This document shows positions 50,928 through 60,208 of a stretch of 64,000 nt of DNA, piece by piece. The notes beneath the pieces were generated by a model that did no database searches, was not told where the DNA came from, and saw only the letters and a list, made by a program, of their open reading frames with translations. The DNA comes from JAZKDW01 sp040387375 (GTDB lineage Bacteria > Pseudomonadota > Gammaproteobacteria > Burkholderiales > Burkholderiaceae_D), in NCBI GenBank assembly GCA_040387375.1, contig JAZKDW010000056.1, positions 1 to 64,000 on the forward strand. Direction: 5' to 3'. Numbering within the stretch: the stretch's first letter is position 1; every line of letters starts with the position of its first letter. The position numbers and the translations under genes were made by a program.

Positions 50928-52326
50928 TTTTCTCGAGCTATGCCGCGCTGCGATTGGCGCCAGCCATGTGCTGACCAGCGCAAGCGATACCTCTGCTTAC
51001 CTGACTGACTGGCGCCGGCGTTTTACGGGCAAGGCACTGGCCGTGGTGAGACCGGGATCGGCCGACGAGGTCGCCGCCATCGTACGCTTGTGCAATCAGT
51101 TCCGGGTACCTATCGTGCCGCAGGGCGGCAATACCGGACTGGTGCTGGGCAGCGTGCCGGATGACAGCGGCAACGCAATCGTGCTGTCGCTGACACGCAT
51201 GAACCGCATCCGCACGACTGACCTGCTCAACAATACGATGACCGTGGATGCCGGCTGCATACTTGAGCAAGTCCAGAATGCGGCGGCCGCCTCCGAGCGG
51301 CTGTTTCCGCTGTCGCTGGCCGCCGAAGGCAGCTGCACGATAGGCGGCAACCTGGCGACCAATGCCGGCGGCACCGCCGTTCTGCGTTATGGCAATGCGC
51401 GCGAATTATGCCTGGGCCTGGAAGTGGTCACGGCGCAGGGCGAGATCTGGAGCGGCCTGCGCGGACTGCGCAAGGACAATACCGGATATGACTTGCGCGA
51501 CCTGTTCATCGGCGCCGAAGGCACGCTGGGCATCATCACCGCCGCCGTGCTCAAGCTGTTCCCGCAGCCGAAAGCGCAGATCACCGCACTGGCCGCAATG
51601 CCGACGCCCGATGAGGCGCTGCGCCTGCTGTCCATGGCGCAAAAACAGTTCGGCGCCACGCTGACCGGCTTCGAACTGATGTCGGATGTCGCGTTGCGGC
51701 TGGTGAGCAAACATTTCCCGCAGATGCAACTTCCCTTCCCGCAGTCCTATCCGCAATACGTGTTGCTGGAAATATCGGACGCCGAATCCGAAGAACATGC
51801 AATGACGATGCTGGAAGAATTGATCACCAGCGCCCTGGAAGAGGAAGTGATCCAGGATGCGGTGGTCGCCACCTCGATTGCCCAATCGAAATCACTGTGG
51901 CATTTGCGCGAACATATATCGCTGGCCCAGGCCGAAGAAGGCAAAAATATCAAACATGACGTCTCGGTGCCGATATCATGCATAGGCGACTTCATCCGCG
52001 AAACCGACCTGCTGCTGCAGAAGGATTTCCCGGCCTGCCGCATGGTGACCTTTGGCCATCTTGGGGACGGCAACCTGCATTACAACGTTACCGCGCCGGA
52101 GAATACATCGGACGATGTGTTCATCGCACGCCAGGCTGAAGTGAATCAGATCGTGCACGACAGCGTAAATCGGTTCGGCGGTTCCATTTCGGCCGAACAC
52201 GGACTCGGCGCACTCAAGCGTGATGAAATTCGTGCCTACAAATCGGATGTTGAAATGAAGCTCATGAGAACGATCAAGAACGCACTCGACCCCTTGAACC
52301 TGATGAATCCCGGGAAAGTCCTGTAG
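50920..52326 (+). CDS. FAD-binding oxidoreductase (GlcD/D-2-hydroxyacid dehydrogenase type)
   Basis: 468 residues from ATG 50920, which overlaps the DUF2069 stop by 8 bases. FAD_binding_4 domain with VPIVPQGGNTGLVLGSVPDD and the GGNLATNAGGTAVLRYGN pyrophosphate site; C-terminal FAD-oxidase domain with FGHLGDGNLHYNV and SAEHGLGALKRDEI. This fits D-2-hydroxyglutarate or D-lactate dehydrogenases; the exact substrate cannot be told. Confidence 0.9.
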   Translation: MNNFLELCRAAIGASHVLTSASDTSAYLTDWRRRFTGKALAVVRPGSADEVAAIVRLCNQFRVPIVPQGGNTGLVLGSVPDDSGNAIVLSLTRMNRIRTTDLLNNTMTVDAGCILEQVQNAAAASERLFPLSLAAEGSCTIGGNLATNAGGTAVLRYGNARELCLGLEVVTAQGEIWSGLRGLRKDNTGYDLRDLFIGAEGTLGIITAAVLKLFPQPKAQITALAAMPTPDEALRLLSMAQKQFGATLTGFELMSDVALRLVSKHFPQMQLPFPQSYPQYVLLEISDAESEEHAMTMLEELITSALEEEVIQDAVVATSIAQSKSLWHLREHISLAQAEEGKNIKHDVSVPISCIGDFIRETDLLLQKDFPACRMVTFGHLGDGNLHYNVTAPENTSDDVFIARQAEVNQIVHDSVNRFGGSISAEHGLGALKRDEIRAYKSDVEMKLMRTIKNALDPLNLMNPGKVL

Positions 52327-52344
52327 CCCTCCGCCACCACGCCC

Positions 52345-52812
52345 ATGCAAAGACTCCTGTTGCTGTCCCTGCTGATTGCGTTTTCCCCGCCTGCGCTGGC
52401 GGTGTACAAATGTGAAGCGGATGGCAAGGTGGGTTATGGCGACACACCCTGCCCCGGCGGCAAAACGCTGGACTTGCGTGAAACAGTCAGCAGCACACCG
52501 GCCGCCGCGGCAAAACAGCCGGTCAGCCGCGACAAGGCCGAACTCAAACGCATCGACAATGAACGGCGCCGGCATGAGGCAAGGGAGGAGCAGGAACGGA
52601 AGACAGCCGCCCGCATCCTTTACGCGCGTCAGAAAAAATGCAGCTCACTGGCGTTGCGCACAAAAGCCGCAGGCGATCATGCAGCGCTGGCGGCCGGAAA
52701 ATCCGCTGACAAGAGCAGGCTCAAGGCGCGCCGCGCCGCCAGGGCTTTTGATGCCGAATGCAGCAACGATACTGCGCGGCCTGGCATGAGCTACATCGGG
52801 CCGCGGCAGTAA
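52345..52812 (+). CDS. DUF4124 domain-containing secreted protein
   Basis: 155 residues. Signal peptide (LLLLSLLIAFSPPALA) followed by the DUF4124 motif VYKCEADGKVGYGDTPCPGGK with two Cys, then a charged coiled-coil stretch (RIDNERRRHEAREEQERK). Role unknown; the family is periplasmic. The last codons (MSYIGPRQ) are repeated downstream of an inverted-repeat element at 52967-52991, so the present stop codon may be secondary. Confidence 0.8.
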   Translation: MQRLLLLSLLIAFSPPALAVYKCEADGKVGYGDTPCPGGKTLDLRETVSSTPAAAAKQPVSRDKAELKRIDNERRRHEAREEQERKTAARILYARQKKCSSLALRTKAAGDHAALAAGKSADKSRLKARRAARAFDAECSNDTARPGMSYIGPRQ

Positions 52813-52991
52813 GAGCCTGTCCCAGTGCGCGATGATGGTGAAATGTTGCAGAAAAATGTAGGGTGTAATAAGCGAAGCGCATTACACCATTCAGCGTTCG
52901 CATATGCCAACCGACACGGTGTAATGCGCTTCGCTTATTACACCCTACGAAATACACCCTACAATTCTGGCATGAGCTACATCGAGCCGCG
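52781..52991. repeat. 25-bp direct repeats flanking an inverted-repeat insertion
   Basis: CTGGCATGAGCTACATCG followed by (G/A)GCCGCG occurs at 52781-52805 and 52967-52991 with one mismatch. The first copy is the 3' end of the DUF4124 gene; the second ends in TAA, again encoding MSYIEPR and stop. The pair encloses the perfect inverted repeat at 52858-52948. Too long for an ordinary target-site duplication; a tandem duplication with later insertion also fits. Confidence 0.75.
52858..52948. repeat. Perfect 31-bp inverted repeat (REP/MITE-like)
   Basis: Arms GTAGGGTGTAATAAGCGAAG... at 52858-52888 and its exact complement at 52918-52948, with a 29-base loop, then a partial third copy of ACACCCTAC at 52953-52961. 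This motif is a widespread proteobacterial intergenic repeat as I recall. It sits between convergent genes and could act as a bidirectional terminator. Confidence 0.85.
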
Positions 52992-52998
52992 TTAACAA

Positions 52999-54066
52999 TC
53001 ATCGGCTACCGCGCAGACGATACAGCGCATTGATCGCCGGCCGCAACACGACACTCTCTTCACGCCCGGCCTTTTCCCTCAGCCAGGCTTTCGCCTGGCG
53101 CCAGCATCCACGCGCCGCCATGGTCAATGCCAGGTCGCAGCACAGCAGGACATGCGTGCGGGAGCGATACACAACCAGGCATTCAAGGTCGCGCTCCACG
53201 CCCAGAAGCCGGTATTTGTACGCATACTGGCCCCACAAGAAATGATACTCCTTGCCGGCGCGGGCGATACACTCGCAGATCGTCAGGTAGCTGCACAGCG
53301 TACCCAGCCGGTAGTTGTCATATGCGGAATCATGGGCAACCGCCTCCAGAAAATAATTCGACCCGACGCAGTAATTGATGGAACCGCCGCACACCCTGCC
53401 GTCAATCGTTGCGACACCAACAAAACCGCACGCCTTCACGAGCGCGATGATTTTCCGCGTTTGCACATCATCAAAGCCCGAGACCTTGCCCTTGGCCGCC
53501 ATCCGCGCCCTGTTCAGCCGAATGATCGCATGGATGGACTCCTCGTCCACCTCGTCCCTGACATAGGTCTGGAAGCGGAAGGACGGCACACTGCGCCGCA
53601 GCTTGTTGAGATAACGATGTATGTAACTGCGCGTGGACTTGCCGAGGCGGGCCAGATATTCCTGTTCCGTGTCAGGCAAGGTCAGGACGATGTCTTCAAG
53701 ATAAACTGAACGCTGAAAGGGAAATGCCAGGCGCCGGACATCCGTCTGTATTGCGCGGAACGAAATCGTGTTGACGTTCCTCAGCGAGGAAAAAATGTAA
53801 CCGGCAAATCGCGATGCCTCGTCTTCTCCGACTTCCATGCCTTCGTTAATTACGCGTACCCGTCCTTTCTCATGCAGGAACAGGAACAGCGTAATGATAT
53901 TGCTGCCGCTGCGTACGACGTAGGTGCAGACATTGGTCAGCGCATCGTGCAATCTGAGTTGCGGCAGTGATGAAAAGACATTGCCGTACAACCGGTCCAG
54001 CTCAGCCTCAACGAAGGAAGGCACTTCATTATCATGACATGAGATCGAAATGTGATCCGCTTGCAT
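52999..54066 (-). CDS. GNAT-fold (BioF2-like) acyltransferase
   Basis: 355 residues from ATG 54066 (MQADHISISCHDNEV); longer starts to 54126 exist. The second half shows ARLGKSTRSYIHRYLNKLRR and VGVATIDGRVCGGSINYCVGSNYFLEAVAHD followed by LGTLCSYLTICECIARAGKEYHFLWG, the pattern of Acetyltransf_6/FemAB-like GNAT proteins found in polysaccharide or cell-wall loci. The substrate is unknown and no polysaccharide genes are adjacent. Confidence 0.65.
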   Translation of the reverse strand: MQADHISISCHDNEVPSFVEAELDRLYGNVFSSLPQLRLHDALTNVCTYVVRSGSNIITLFLFLHEKGRVRVINEGMEVGEDEASRFAGYIFSSLRNVNTISFRAIQTDVRRLAFPFQRSVYLEDIVLTLPDTEQEYLARLGKSTRSYIHRYLNKLRRSVPSFRFQTYVRDEVDEESIHAIIRLNRARMAAKGKVSGFDDVQTRKIIALVKACGFVGVATIDGRVCGGSINYCVGSNYFLEAVAHDSAYDNYRLGTLCSYLTICECIARAGKEYHFLWGQYAYKYRLLGVERDLECLVVYRSRTHVLLCCDLALTMAARGCWRQAKAWLREKAGREESVVLRPAINALYRLRGSR

Positions 54067-54271
54067 TGTTGTATCCGGCACGTTGACCAATCTGGACATT
54101 AAGCCAGCCAGGGCATATGGACACATGACCAGTAAGCGGCAAGATGGTCAGGATTTCCATTACCTCTCTTTGATCATCCGGTCAGTCATAGTTCACCTCG
54201 CTGGAAGCGGCCCGCGCGCTTCATTGCGGCAGCACAAACGGTCCGTTCGCCGGGGTCATGCACCGGATCCA

Positions 54272-57200
54272 TTATTGATTCCGGATCTCAACGACATGCC
54301 TGGTCCGGCTGAGCCTGTCATTCAACATTGCTTCCAGCTTAGCCATTTCCCGTTCCGGATCAATCCACCAGTCGGTCGACCATATCCGGTGCAAGCTCCA
54401 GCCCAATCCTTCCAGAACAAGTTGCCGCAAGCGGTCGCGGTCGCGTGCGGTCGGCAATGAATGATAGCTGGCACCGTCGCATTCGACGCCCAGCAGGTAG
54501 GTGCCCGGCTCATCCGGATGCACGATGCCTATATCGAGGCGGTAGCCGGAGCAACCGACCTGCGGATGCACGGTCCAGCCCTTGTCACGCAAGGCGCACA
54601 TCACTTCCGCTTCAAACGCGCTGTCCGGCTCCTGCCCGCCCGGCGGCGTTTGCTCCGCCGGCACACGCGCGCCGCGCTGCGCAAACTCGAGATAATTTTT
54701 CAGGTCGACCACACCGGCGGCGCGCGTGCGCGAAAGGTCGATATCGTCGGGCCGGATGGAACTGAAAATCGTGACCCCGACGCGGGCGCGGGTGATCGCG
54801 ACGTTCAGTCGCCGCTGCCCGCCTTCGCGGTTCAGCGGGCCGAAGTTCATCGGCATGCGGCCCGAGATATCCTTGCCATAGGCGATCGAAAACAGGATCA
54901 GATCCCGCTCGTCACCCTGCACATTTTCCAGATTCTTGACGAACAGCTTTTCCGCTCCATGGCCGGCAATCCGCTGTTCCAGCTCAGGGGATTTGCGCAG
55001 CTCTTCCTCCAGCAGCGTTTCAATCAGGCGTTGCTGCGTCTGGTTGAACGTGACGATACCCATGGTCAGATGACGCCGCAGGTCATCCGCAAAATGCGCA
55101 AGCACGGCGGCGACTACCGCATCGGCTTCGGCCCGGTTGGTCCGCGTCGCGCCGCGGTCGTATATGCCGGCCACCATCTGCAGACGCACCGCGCTATCAT
55201 GCGTGACCGGCGACGGAAACGTGATCAGGCGCGAATCGTAATAGCGCTGGTTCGAGAAGGTGATCAGGCTTTCGTGGCGGCTGCGGTAATGCCATTCGAG
55301 GCGCAAGGCCGGCAGTCCGGCGCCCAGGCATTCGTCGAGTATGCTTTCCAGATCGTGCACGGGCCCGTCTTCCGATCCATCGGCGCCGGATTCATCATCA
55401 TCGTCAGAGCGGTTGAAGAAGCTGGTCGGCGGCAGTTGTTTTGGATCGCCGACAACCACCAGCTGCTTGCCGCGCGCAATCGCTCCCACCGCATCCCATA
55501 CCAGGATCTGCGAAGCCTCGTCGAACACGACAAGATCGAAACTGGAATGGGCCGCATCCAGGTATTGCGCGACCGACAGCGGCGACATCAGCAGGCAGGG
55601 CTTGAGTCTTGGCAGCAGCGTCGGTATGCCATGCACCAGCTTGCGCACCGGCAGATGCGCTTTTTGCTTGGCCAGTTCGCGCAATACCAACGCCATTTCG
55701 GCGTCCGGTTTCTGCCCGGCGAGCACGCGCGGCACTTTTGCGGCCAGCAGCGCGGTTATGGTTTGCTGCGTCAATTGCTGGAAACGCTCGTCGGTCTGCC
55801 TGAATTCCCGAATCTTGCGATCATGATCGGCGCTCGAGAAATTGCGCAGCACCGGCTCGCGGTCGGTCACCGCCTTGAGCCACCACACCTGGTAGGAATA
55901 TTCGGCATACGCAGCCAGGTCGGTTATGCCGACCCGCTCCTGTTCCAGCGCGGCGACCACCTCCCCCAGTCCGGACCGTAGCGCCTGCGCCTGCAACTGG
56001 CGGAACTTGCACCAGATGCGCAGCCAGCGGCGCGCCACATGCCATTCGCCGACCGCCGCGCGCACGCGACCGGTCAGCCCCGCCGAATGCCTGTCGCCGG
56101 CCAGCGCCGGCCCGGCCGCCGACAGGTCCGCTGCCGTTTGCAGCCGCAGCCTGCAGTCGCGCCATGCCTCGCGAAACGCCGCCAGTTGCATGCCAATCAA
56201 ACCCTGCGCACTGCGCTGTTCGCTTGCCAGCGCCCGCCAGCGCTGCACCAGCACCTCGCTGGCAATGGATGGATCGGCGGCACTGAAACGCGCCAGCACA
56301 TCGGCAAACGACTGCGCCCATTTTTCATGACGCGCCACCGCGGCCCAGTCCGTTTGCGGGCCCTGGTATTCCGCGCCCAGCCATGCTGCGGCCTGGTCTT
56401 GCGTGGCGGCGAGCGCCCGGTCTTCGGCATTCAAACCGCGCAGCGCATCCAGCGCGAAGTCCATGTCGGACGCCAGCGGCCGCTGCCGGTTCTGGGTATA
56501 CATTGCCAGCCGGGCGCGGACGGCGCGCATCGCGAACCAGCGTTTCGGCCACCACGCGAGCGAGGCCAAGCTCCACGACTGCGCCAGCTGTTCGCCATCA
56601 GCCTCCGCAATAGCGGAGACGAAACCACGCGCGGACAAACCTTCCCAGTACGCCTGACGGCGTTCGCCATGCTCCCGCAGGCGCTGCAAGGCGCTGCGCA
56701 TCGCCACATCGCCGGCAAGCGCGGCCAGGCCGGCCGGAACGGCCGGCGCCTGCAGCAACACCTCGGCCAGCCCGTCGACCGCCTCGAGCAGAGCCGATGA
56801 CGGCGCCTGCAGCGCCAGGCCGAGAGCCGGTTCGAGCGCGTGCGCCGCTTGTTCCACCTGCGCGCAGGACTGTTCCAGTTGTCCGGCTGCCGCCAGCAGC
56901 TTTTCCTGCCAGTCATTGGACCATTCCTCGTGCCACACCATCGATAGCGGATGACCCTGCATCTCGCCCAGTTCGCCCGCCACCGATTGCATGCTGCGCA
57001 CCAGTTCGCGCAAACGCTCGAGTTCAGTGCGGTCATGCGTGCCGGGATCGCTCCAGGGCATGACCGCCGGTGTCCATCTCTTGTGCCGGATCGCCAGGTC
57101 CGTCGCATCGCGCACCGTCAGCCCGTTCGGATAGCGGCGATGCAGCGCCCGCACCAGATCGTTCAGGTCTGCCCGCAAGGCGCCCAGCCGGGCCGCTTCC

Positions 57201-59551
57201 CGCATCCAGTCCTCTTCGCTGAACCGGCCCGAGACATCCATTGCCGCGCGCAGCTGCGCCAGGACTTCCGCCTTCTTTGCCTTCGCCGAATGCAGCTGCA
57301 GGCAAAAGGGACCGAGCCCGATCGCGTTGAGACGCCGTTGCACGACATCCAGCGCCGCCATTTTTTCCGAAACGAACAGCACCGATTTTCCCTGTCCGAG
57401 AAAGTGCGCGATCAGGTTGGTGATGGTTTGCGACTTGCCTGTCCCCGGCGGCCCCTCCAGCGCAAAATCGTGTCCCGCACCGGCGCGGCTGATTGCGTTC
57501 AGTTGCGACGAATCGGCCAGCAATGGCGTCAGCAGGTTTTGCGGCGCATGGCGTTCGTCCATGTCGTCGCGCCCGGCCAGGTCCTCGCTGCCGCCGATCG
57601 CTTCATGCGGCCGTTCGATCAGGTGATTGACCACGCGGTTTTTCCGCAGCTGCGCGGTGCGGTCCTGCAGATCCTTCCACATCAGGAATTTTGTGAATGA
57701 AAAAATGCCGAGGTAGACATCCTCGATCACTTCCCAGCGCGGGATGTCATTGATGGCCAGCCGGATGACTTGCCAGATGGCGGCCACGTCGACGCCATTG
57801 CCATCGGCCGGCAGCACATCGAGTCCCTTGAGCGTGAGCTGGAATTTTTCACGCAGCAACTGGATCAGCGTCGGGTTGATGATGGTTTCATCGTCGTGCC
57901 GCCGGATCGAATAGCCGGTGCGCACCGATTGCCGCGTGAGCGTCACCGGCACCAGCAGGATCGGCGCCGTCAGGATGCGTTCCGCCCTTTCGTCCTCGGT
58001 CCAGCGCAAGAAGCCCAGCGCCAGGTAAAGTGTGTTGGCGCCGCCTTCCTCGAGGCCGAGCCGCGCCGCGCTATAAATTTCATACAGTTGGGCATCGAGC
58101 TTTTTCGCATCCGCCAGCGCCAGCAGTTCATGCATCTGCATGGCCTGGCTGGCCAACGCCGCAAGCGGATCCTCGCTGCCGCGCCGCGCGCTGATTGCGG
58201 CGGCGCGCGGATCGCTGCCATCGATGGGCGGCGGCATTGGCCGGAACTTCCACTCCTTGCCGTCCGACAGCACATCTTCAAGATGGCCTGGGTCCGGCAC
58301 CCGCAAGGGCAGCATGACTTTGGTCGGCCTGAAGTTGATCAGCCTGTTGCGCAAGGTCAGATCGAGCAGCTTCGATTTCCAGCGCGCCACCCGTCCATCG
58401 GCGGTTTCCACCGGCAGGTCGTCGGCGTCGAGGCCGATGGTATCTGCCTGCAGCAACGGCAGCACCGGCGGCGGTTCCACCGCGGGAGCGTAGGGCGGCT
58501 CGGGCTCCGGTTCCAGCTCCCGATCCGGCAGGCTGCGTGATGGCAAGGGACGAATCTGCTCGAGACGGGCGCGCCGGATATCGATCGCATAGAGAAATTC
58601 TTCTTCATCCTGCAGCAGATCCAGCCCGCGTTCACATGCGAGGCGCAGTGATGCGGGCGGACGCTGGGTCAGCAAGGTGGTTTCAAACACCAGCAGTTCA
58701 CCGCTGGCGACGCGCTTGCGCAGCGCCTGTCCATCGTCGAAGACGGCGGTAGGCAAGCTGCTGTTGATCAGCCAGCAGCCCGCCCACGCATGCCCCTTCC
58801 TGAGCAGCACCAGCGGATTGAGTCCAGCCTGTTCCAGGCAGGACATCAGCAGCATGCTTGAATCCAGGCAGGTCGCCACCCGGCCCGCCAGGATGCGGTC
58901 CGGTGTCCGTATCTTCTGGCCATCGGCGCCGAACGACGCCGGCGGCTCGGCATATTGCAGGCCGAGCGTGCCGGCCGCGCTGTAAATTGCGGAGATCTGG
59001 GCCCACGCATCTTCCCGGTTCCTGGACTGGTAACCGTTCATGAACTGGCCATTGCCTGCCTTGGCCAGCAACTCGCCGGCCTGAAACATCAGGCGGTCGA
59101 TCACCGGGTTGTTGGGTAATGAAAAGGCCGCCAGTAATTCGGGAAGCGCCCTGGTTCCGGCCCATTGGTCGTAGGCCAGCACATCGACCGGCCTGTCGAT
59201 CGCGGCTGCTTCAACACCGTTGATCATGACCTGGAAAATTATCCGGCCACGTTCGGCCTCGTTCAGTTCCGCAAGGTAGCGGTGCGAAAACTTCAGGTCC
59301 GGCGCGTCGATTCTTCTTGTCTCATGTTCATCGAGATGATCAAGGCGCAAGGTCAGGTTTTCGGCAAAGGCAGGCTCACAACGGATCCGGACGTCGATGT
59401 CGCGCAGCGTCCCGCCGCTCATGTTCCTGATGGAACAGCTGCGTACCAGAGGCACCTTGTTCTGACAGGAAGCGTAGTTGACAGTAGGGTCGACCTGCAC
59501 CTCGATCTGCAACGACGGTGCCGGCTGCAAAACCTCAATTGAATCCGGCAA
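54272..59551 (-). CDS. DUF4011 superfamily I helicase with N-terminal transglutaminase-like and C-terminal Vsr-like nuclease
   Basis: 1759 residues. Order: beta-rich region (1-125); transglutaminase-like region (about 150-290: GRVATC228LDSSMLL, KGH254AWAGCW, FD272D); DUF4011 (from about 388, ARWKSKLLDLTLRNRLINF); SF1 helicase with Walker A GPPGTGKS (700-707), VVFDEAS, VVVGDPKQLPPTSFF, LEWHYRSRHESLI and RLNVAITRARVG; C-terminal PD-(D/E)xK/Vsr-like nuclease (E1647, D1673 in YRLDIGI, E1690-C-D1692-G). The TTG start is supported by GGGAGG 5 bases upstream. The layout recalls the single-gene Hhe antiphage protein. All motifs look intact. Confidence 0.85.
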   Translation of the reverse strand: MPDSIEVLQPAPSLQIEVQVDPTVNYASCQNKVPLVRSCSIRNMSGGTLRDIDVRIRCEPAFAENLTLRLDHLDEHETRRIDAPDLKFSHRYLAELNEAERGRIIFQVMINGVEAAAIDRPVDVLAYDQWAGTRALPELLAAFSLPNNPVIDRLMFQAGELLAKAGNGQFMNGYQSRNREDAWAQISAIYSAAGTLGLQYAEPPASFGADGQKIRTPDRILAGRVATCLDSSMLLMSCLEQAGLNPLVLLRKGHAWAGCWLINSSLPTAVFDDGQALRKRVASGELLVFETTLLTQRPPASLRLACERGLDLLQDEEEFLYAIDIRRARLEQIRPLPSRSLPDRELEPEPEPPYAPAVEPPPVLPLLQADTIGLDADDLPVETADGRVARWKSKLLDLTLRNRLINFRPTKVMLPLRVPDPGHLEDVLSDGKEWKFRPMPPPIDGSDPRAAAISARRGSEDPLAALASQAMQMHELLALADAKKLDAQLYEIYSAARLGLEEGGANTLYLALGFLRWTEDERAERILTAPILLVPVTLTRQSVRTGYSIRRHDDETIINPTLIQLLREKFQLTLKGLDVLPADGNGVDVAAIWQVIRLAINDIPRWEVIEDVYLGIFSFTKFLMWKDLQDRTAQLRKNRVVNHLIERPHEAIGGSEDLAGRDDMDERHAPQNLLTPLLADSSQLNAISRAGAGHDFALEGPPGTGKSQTITNLIAHFLGQGKSVLFVSEKMAALDVVQRRLNAIGLGPFCLQLHSAKAKKAEVLAQLRAAMDVSGRFSEEDWMREAARLGALRADLNDLVRALHRRYPNGLTVRDATDLAIRHKRWTPAVMPWSDPGTHDRTELERLRELVRSMQSVAGELGEMQGHPLSMVWHEEWSNDWQEKLLAAAGQLEQSCAQVEQAAHALEPALGLALQAPSSALLEAVDGLAEVLLQAPAVPAGLAALAGDVAMRSALQRLREHGERRQAYWEGLSARGFVSAIAEADGEQLAQSWSLASLAWWPKRWFAMRAVRARLAMYTQNRQRPLASDMDFALDALRGLNAEDRALAATQDQAAAWLGAEYQGPQTDWAAVARHEKWAQSFADVLARFSAADPSIASEVLVQRWRALASEQRSAQGLIGMQLAAFREAWRDCRLRLQTAADLSAAGPALAGDRHSAGLTGRVRAAVGEWHVARRWLRIWCKFRQLQAQALRSGLGEVVAALEQERVGITDLAAYAEYSYQVWWLKAVTDREPVLRNFSSADHDRKIREFRQTDERFQQLTQQTITALLAAKVPRVLAGQKPDAEMALVLRELAKQKAHLPVRKLVHGIPTLLPRLKPCLLMSPLSVAQYLDAAHSSFDLVVFDEASQILVWDAVGAIARGKQLVVVGDPKQLPPTSFFNRSDDDDESGADGSEDGPVHDLESILDECLGAGLPALRLEWHYRSRHESLITFSNQRYYDSRLITFPSPVTHDSAVRLQMVAGIYDRGATRTNRAEADAVVAAVLAHFADDLRRHLTMGIVTFNQTQQRLIETLLEEELRKSPELEQRIAGHGAEKLFVKNLENVQGDERDLILFSIAYGKDISGRMPMNFGPLNREGGQRRLNVAITRARVGVTIFSSIRPDDIDLSRTRAAGVVDLKNYLEFAQRGARVPAEQTPPGGQEPDSAFEAEVMCALRDKGWTVHPQVGCSGYRLDIGIVHPDEPGTYLLGVECDGASYHSLPTARDRDRLRQLVLEGLGWSLHRIWSTDWWIDPEREMAKLEAMLNDRLSRTRHVVEIRNQ

Positions 59552-59590
59552 GACGCCTCCCTGTCGTGTATTGATTGACCTGCAATTGCG

Positions 59591-60109
59591 CTAATCGCGA
59601 TCGTCTGCCTGGGCTGGCATGACCGGGCGCGCCGTGCCGGTTTTTTTGGCAAATCGCAAAAACAGCAGGATCAGCAGGGCAAAAAAGGTTCCCAGTATCG
59701 CTGTCGATTCGCGGCCCATCCCGGCGGCAATGCCGATTGCCGCCGTCAGCCACACGCTTGCGGCAGTCGTCAGGCCGATCACTTCCTGATCGCGATTGAG
59801 CTTGATGATCGCGCCGGCGCCGAGAAAGCCGATGCCCGCGATGACCCCCTGCAGCACTCTGGTCATGTCGTTCAGCGGCGTGCCCGCATGCAATGGCACC
59901 AGCACGAATAGCGCCGACCCCAGTGCCACCAGCATGTGCGTGCGGAACCCGGCCGATGAGCCGGATGTCTCGCGCTCGTACCCGAGGATACCGCCCAATA
60001 CGATCGCCATGCCGAGCCTGACGCAGATGCGGGTCAGCTCCGCAAGATCGGGGACATCGGAAAATTCATGTTGTATTGTTGACCAGACTTCCATCCATCC
60101 TTCTGCCAT
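59591..60109 (-). CDS. MgtC/SapB family membrane protein
   Basis: 172 residues from ATG 60109, supported by GGGAGA 6 bases upstream; an ATG at 60190 has no such site. Five hydrophobic helices, with LGMAIVLGGILGYERE, RTHMLVALGSALFVL and GVIAGIGFLGAGAIIK, the core MgtC/SapB pattern. It lacks the C-terminal ACT-like domain of full MgtC, so it is of the short YhiD/SapB type. 39 bases upstream of it, reading in the same direction, is the helicase start. Confidence 0.88.
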   Translation of the reverse strand: MAEGWMEVWSTIQHEFSDVPDLAELTRICVRLGMAIVLGGILGYERETSGSSAGFRTHMLVALGSALFVLVPLHAGTPLNDMTRVLQGVIAGIGFLGAGAIIKLNRDQEVIGLTTAASVWLTAAIGIAAGMGRESTAILGTFFALLILLFLRFAKKTGTARPVMPAQADDRD

Positions 60110-60208
60110 GAGGTCTCCCGCGTGATTCTCAAGTGCAGGAGTATCCCATAAGCCAGCATGCAGTTGTGACTGCGCAATGACCGCAGGCAATCAGTGGATG
60201 CAAGGAAC

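Noticed and set aside
54461..55981. Long plus-strand open frame (506 codons) opposite the helicase gene
   Set aside because: It is a shadow of a GC-rich minus-strand gene with full domain support; its product is Arg/His/Gln-rich and shows no family motif.
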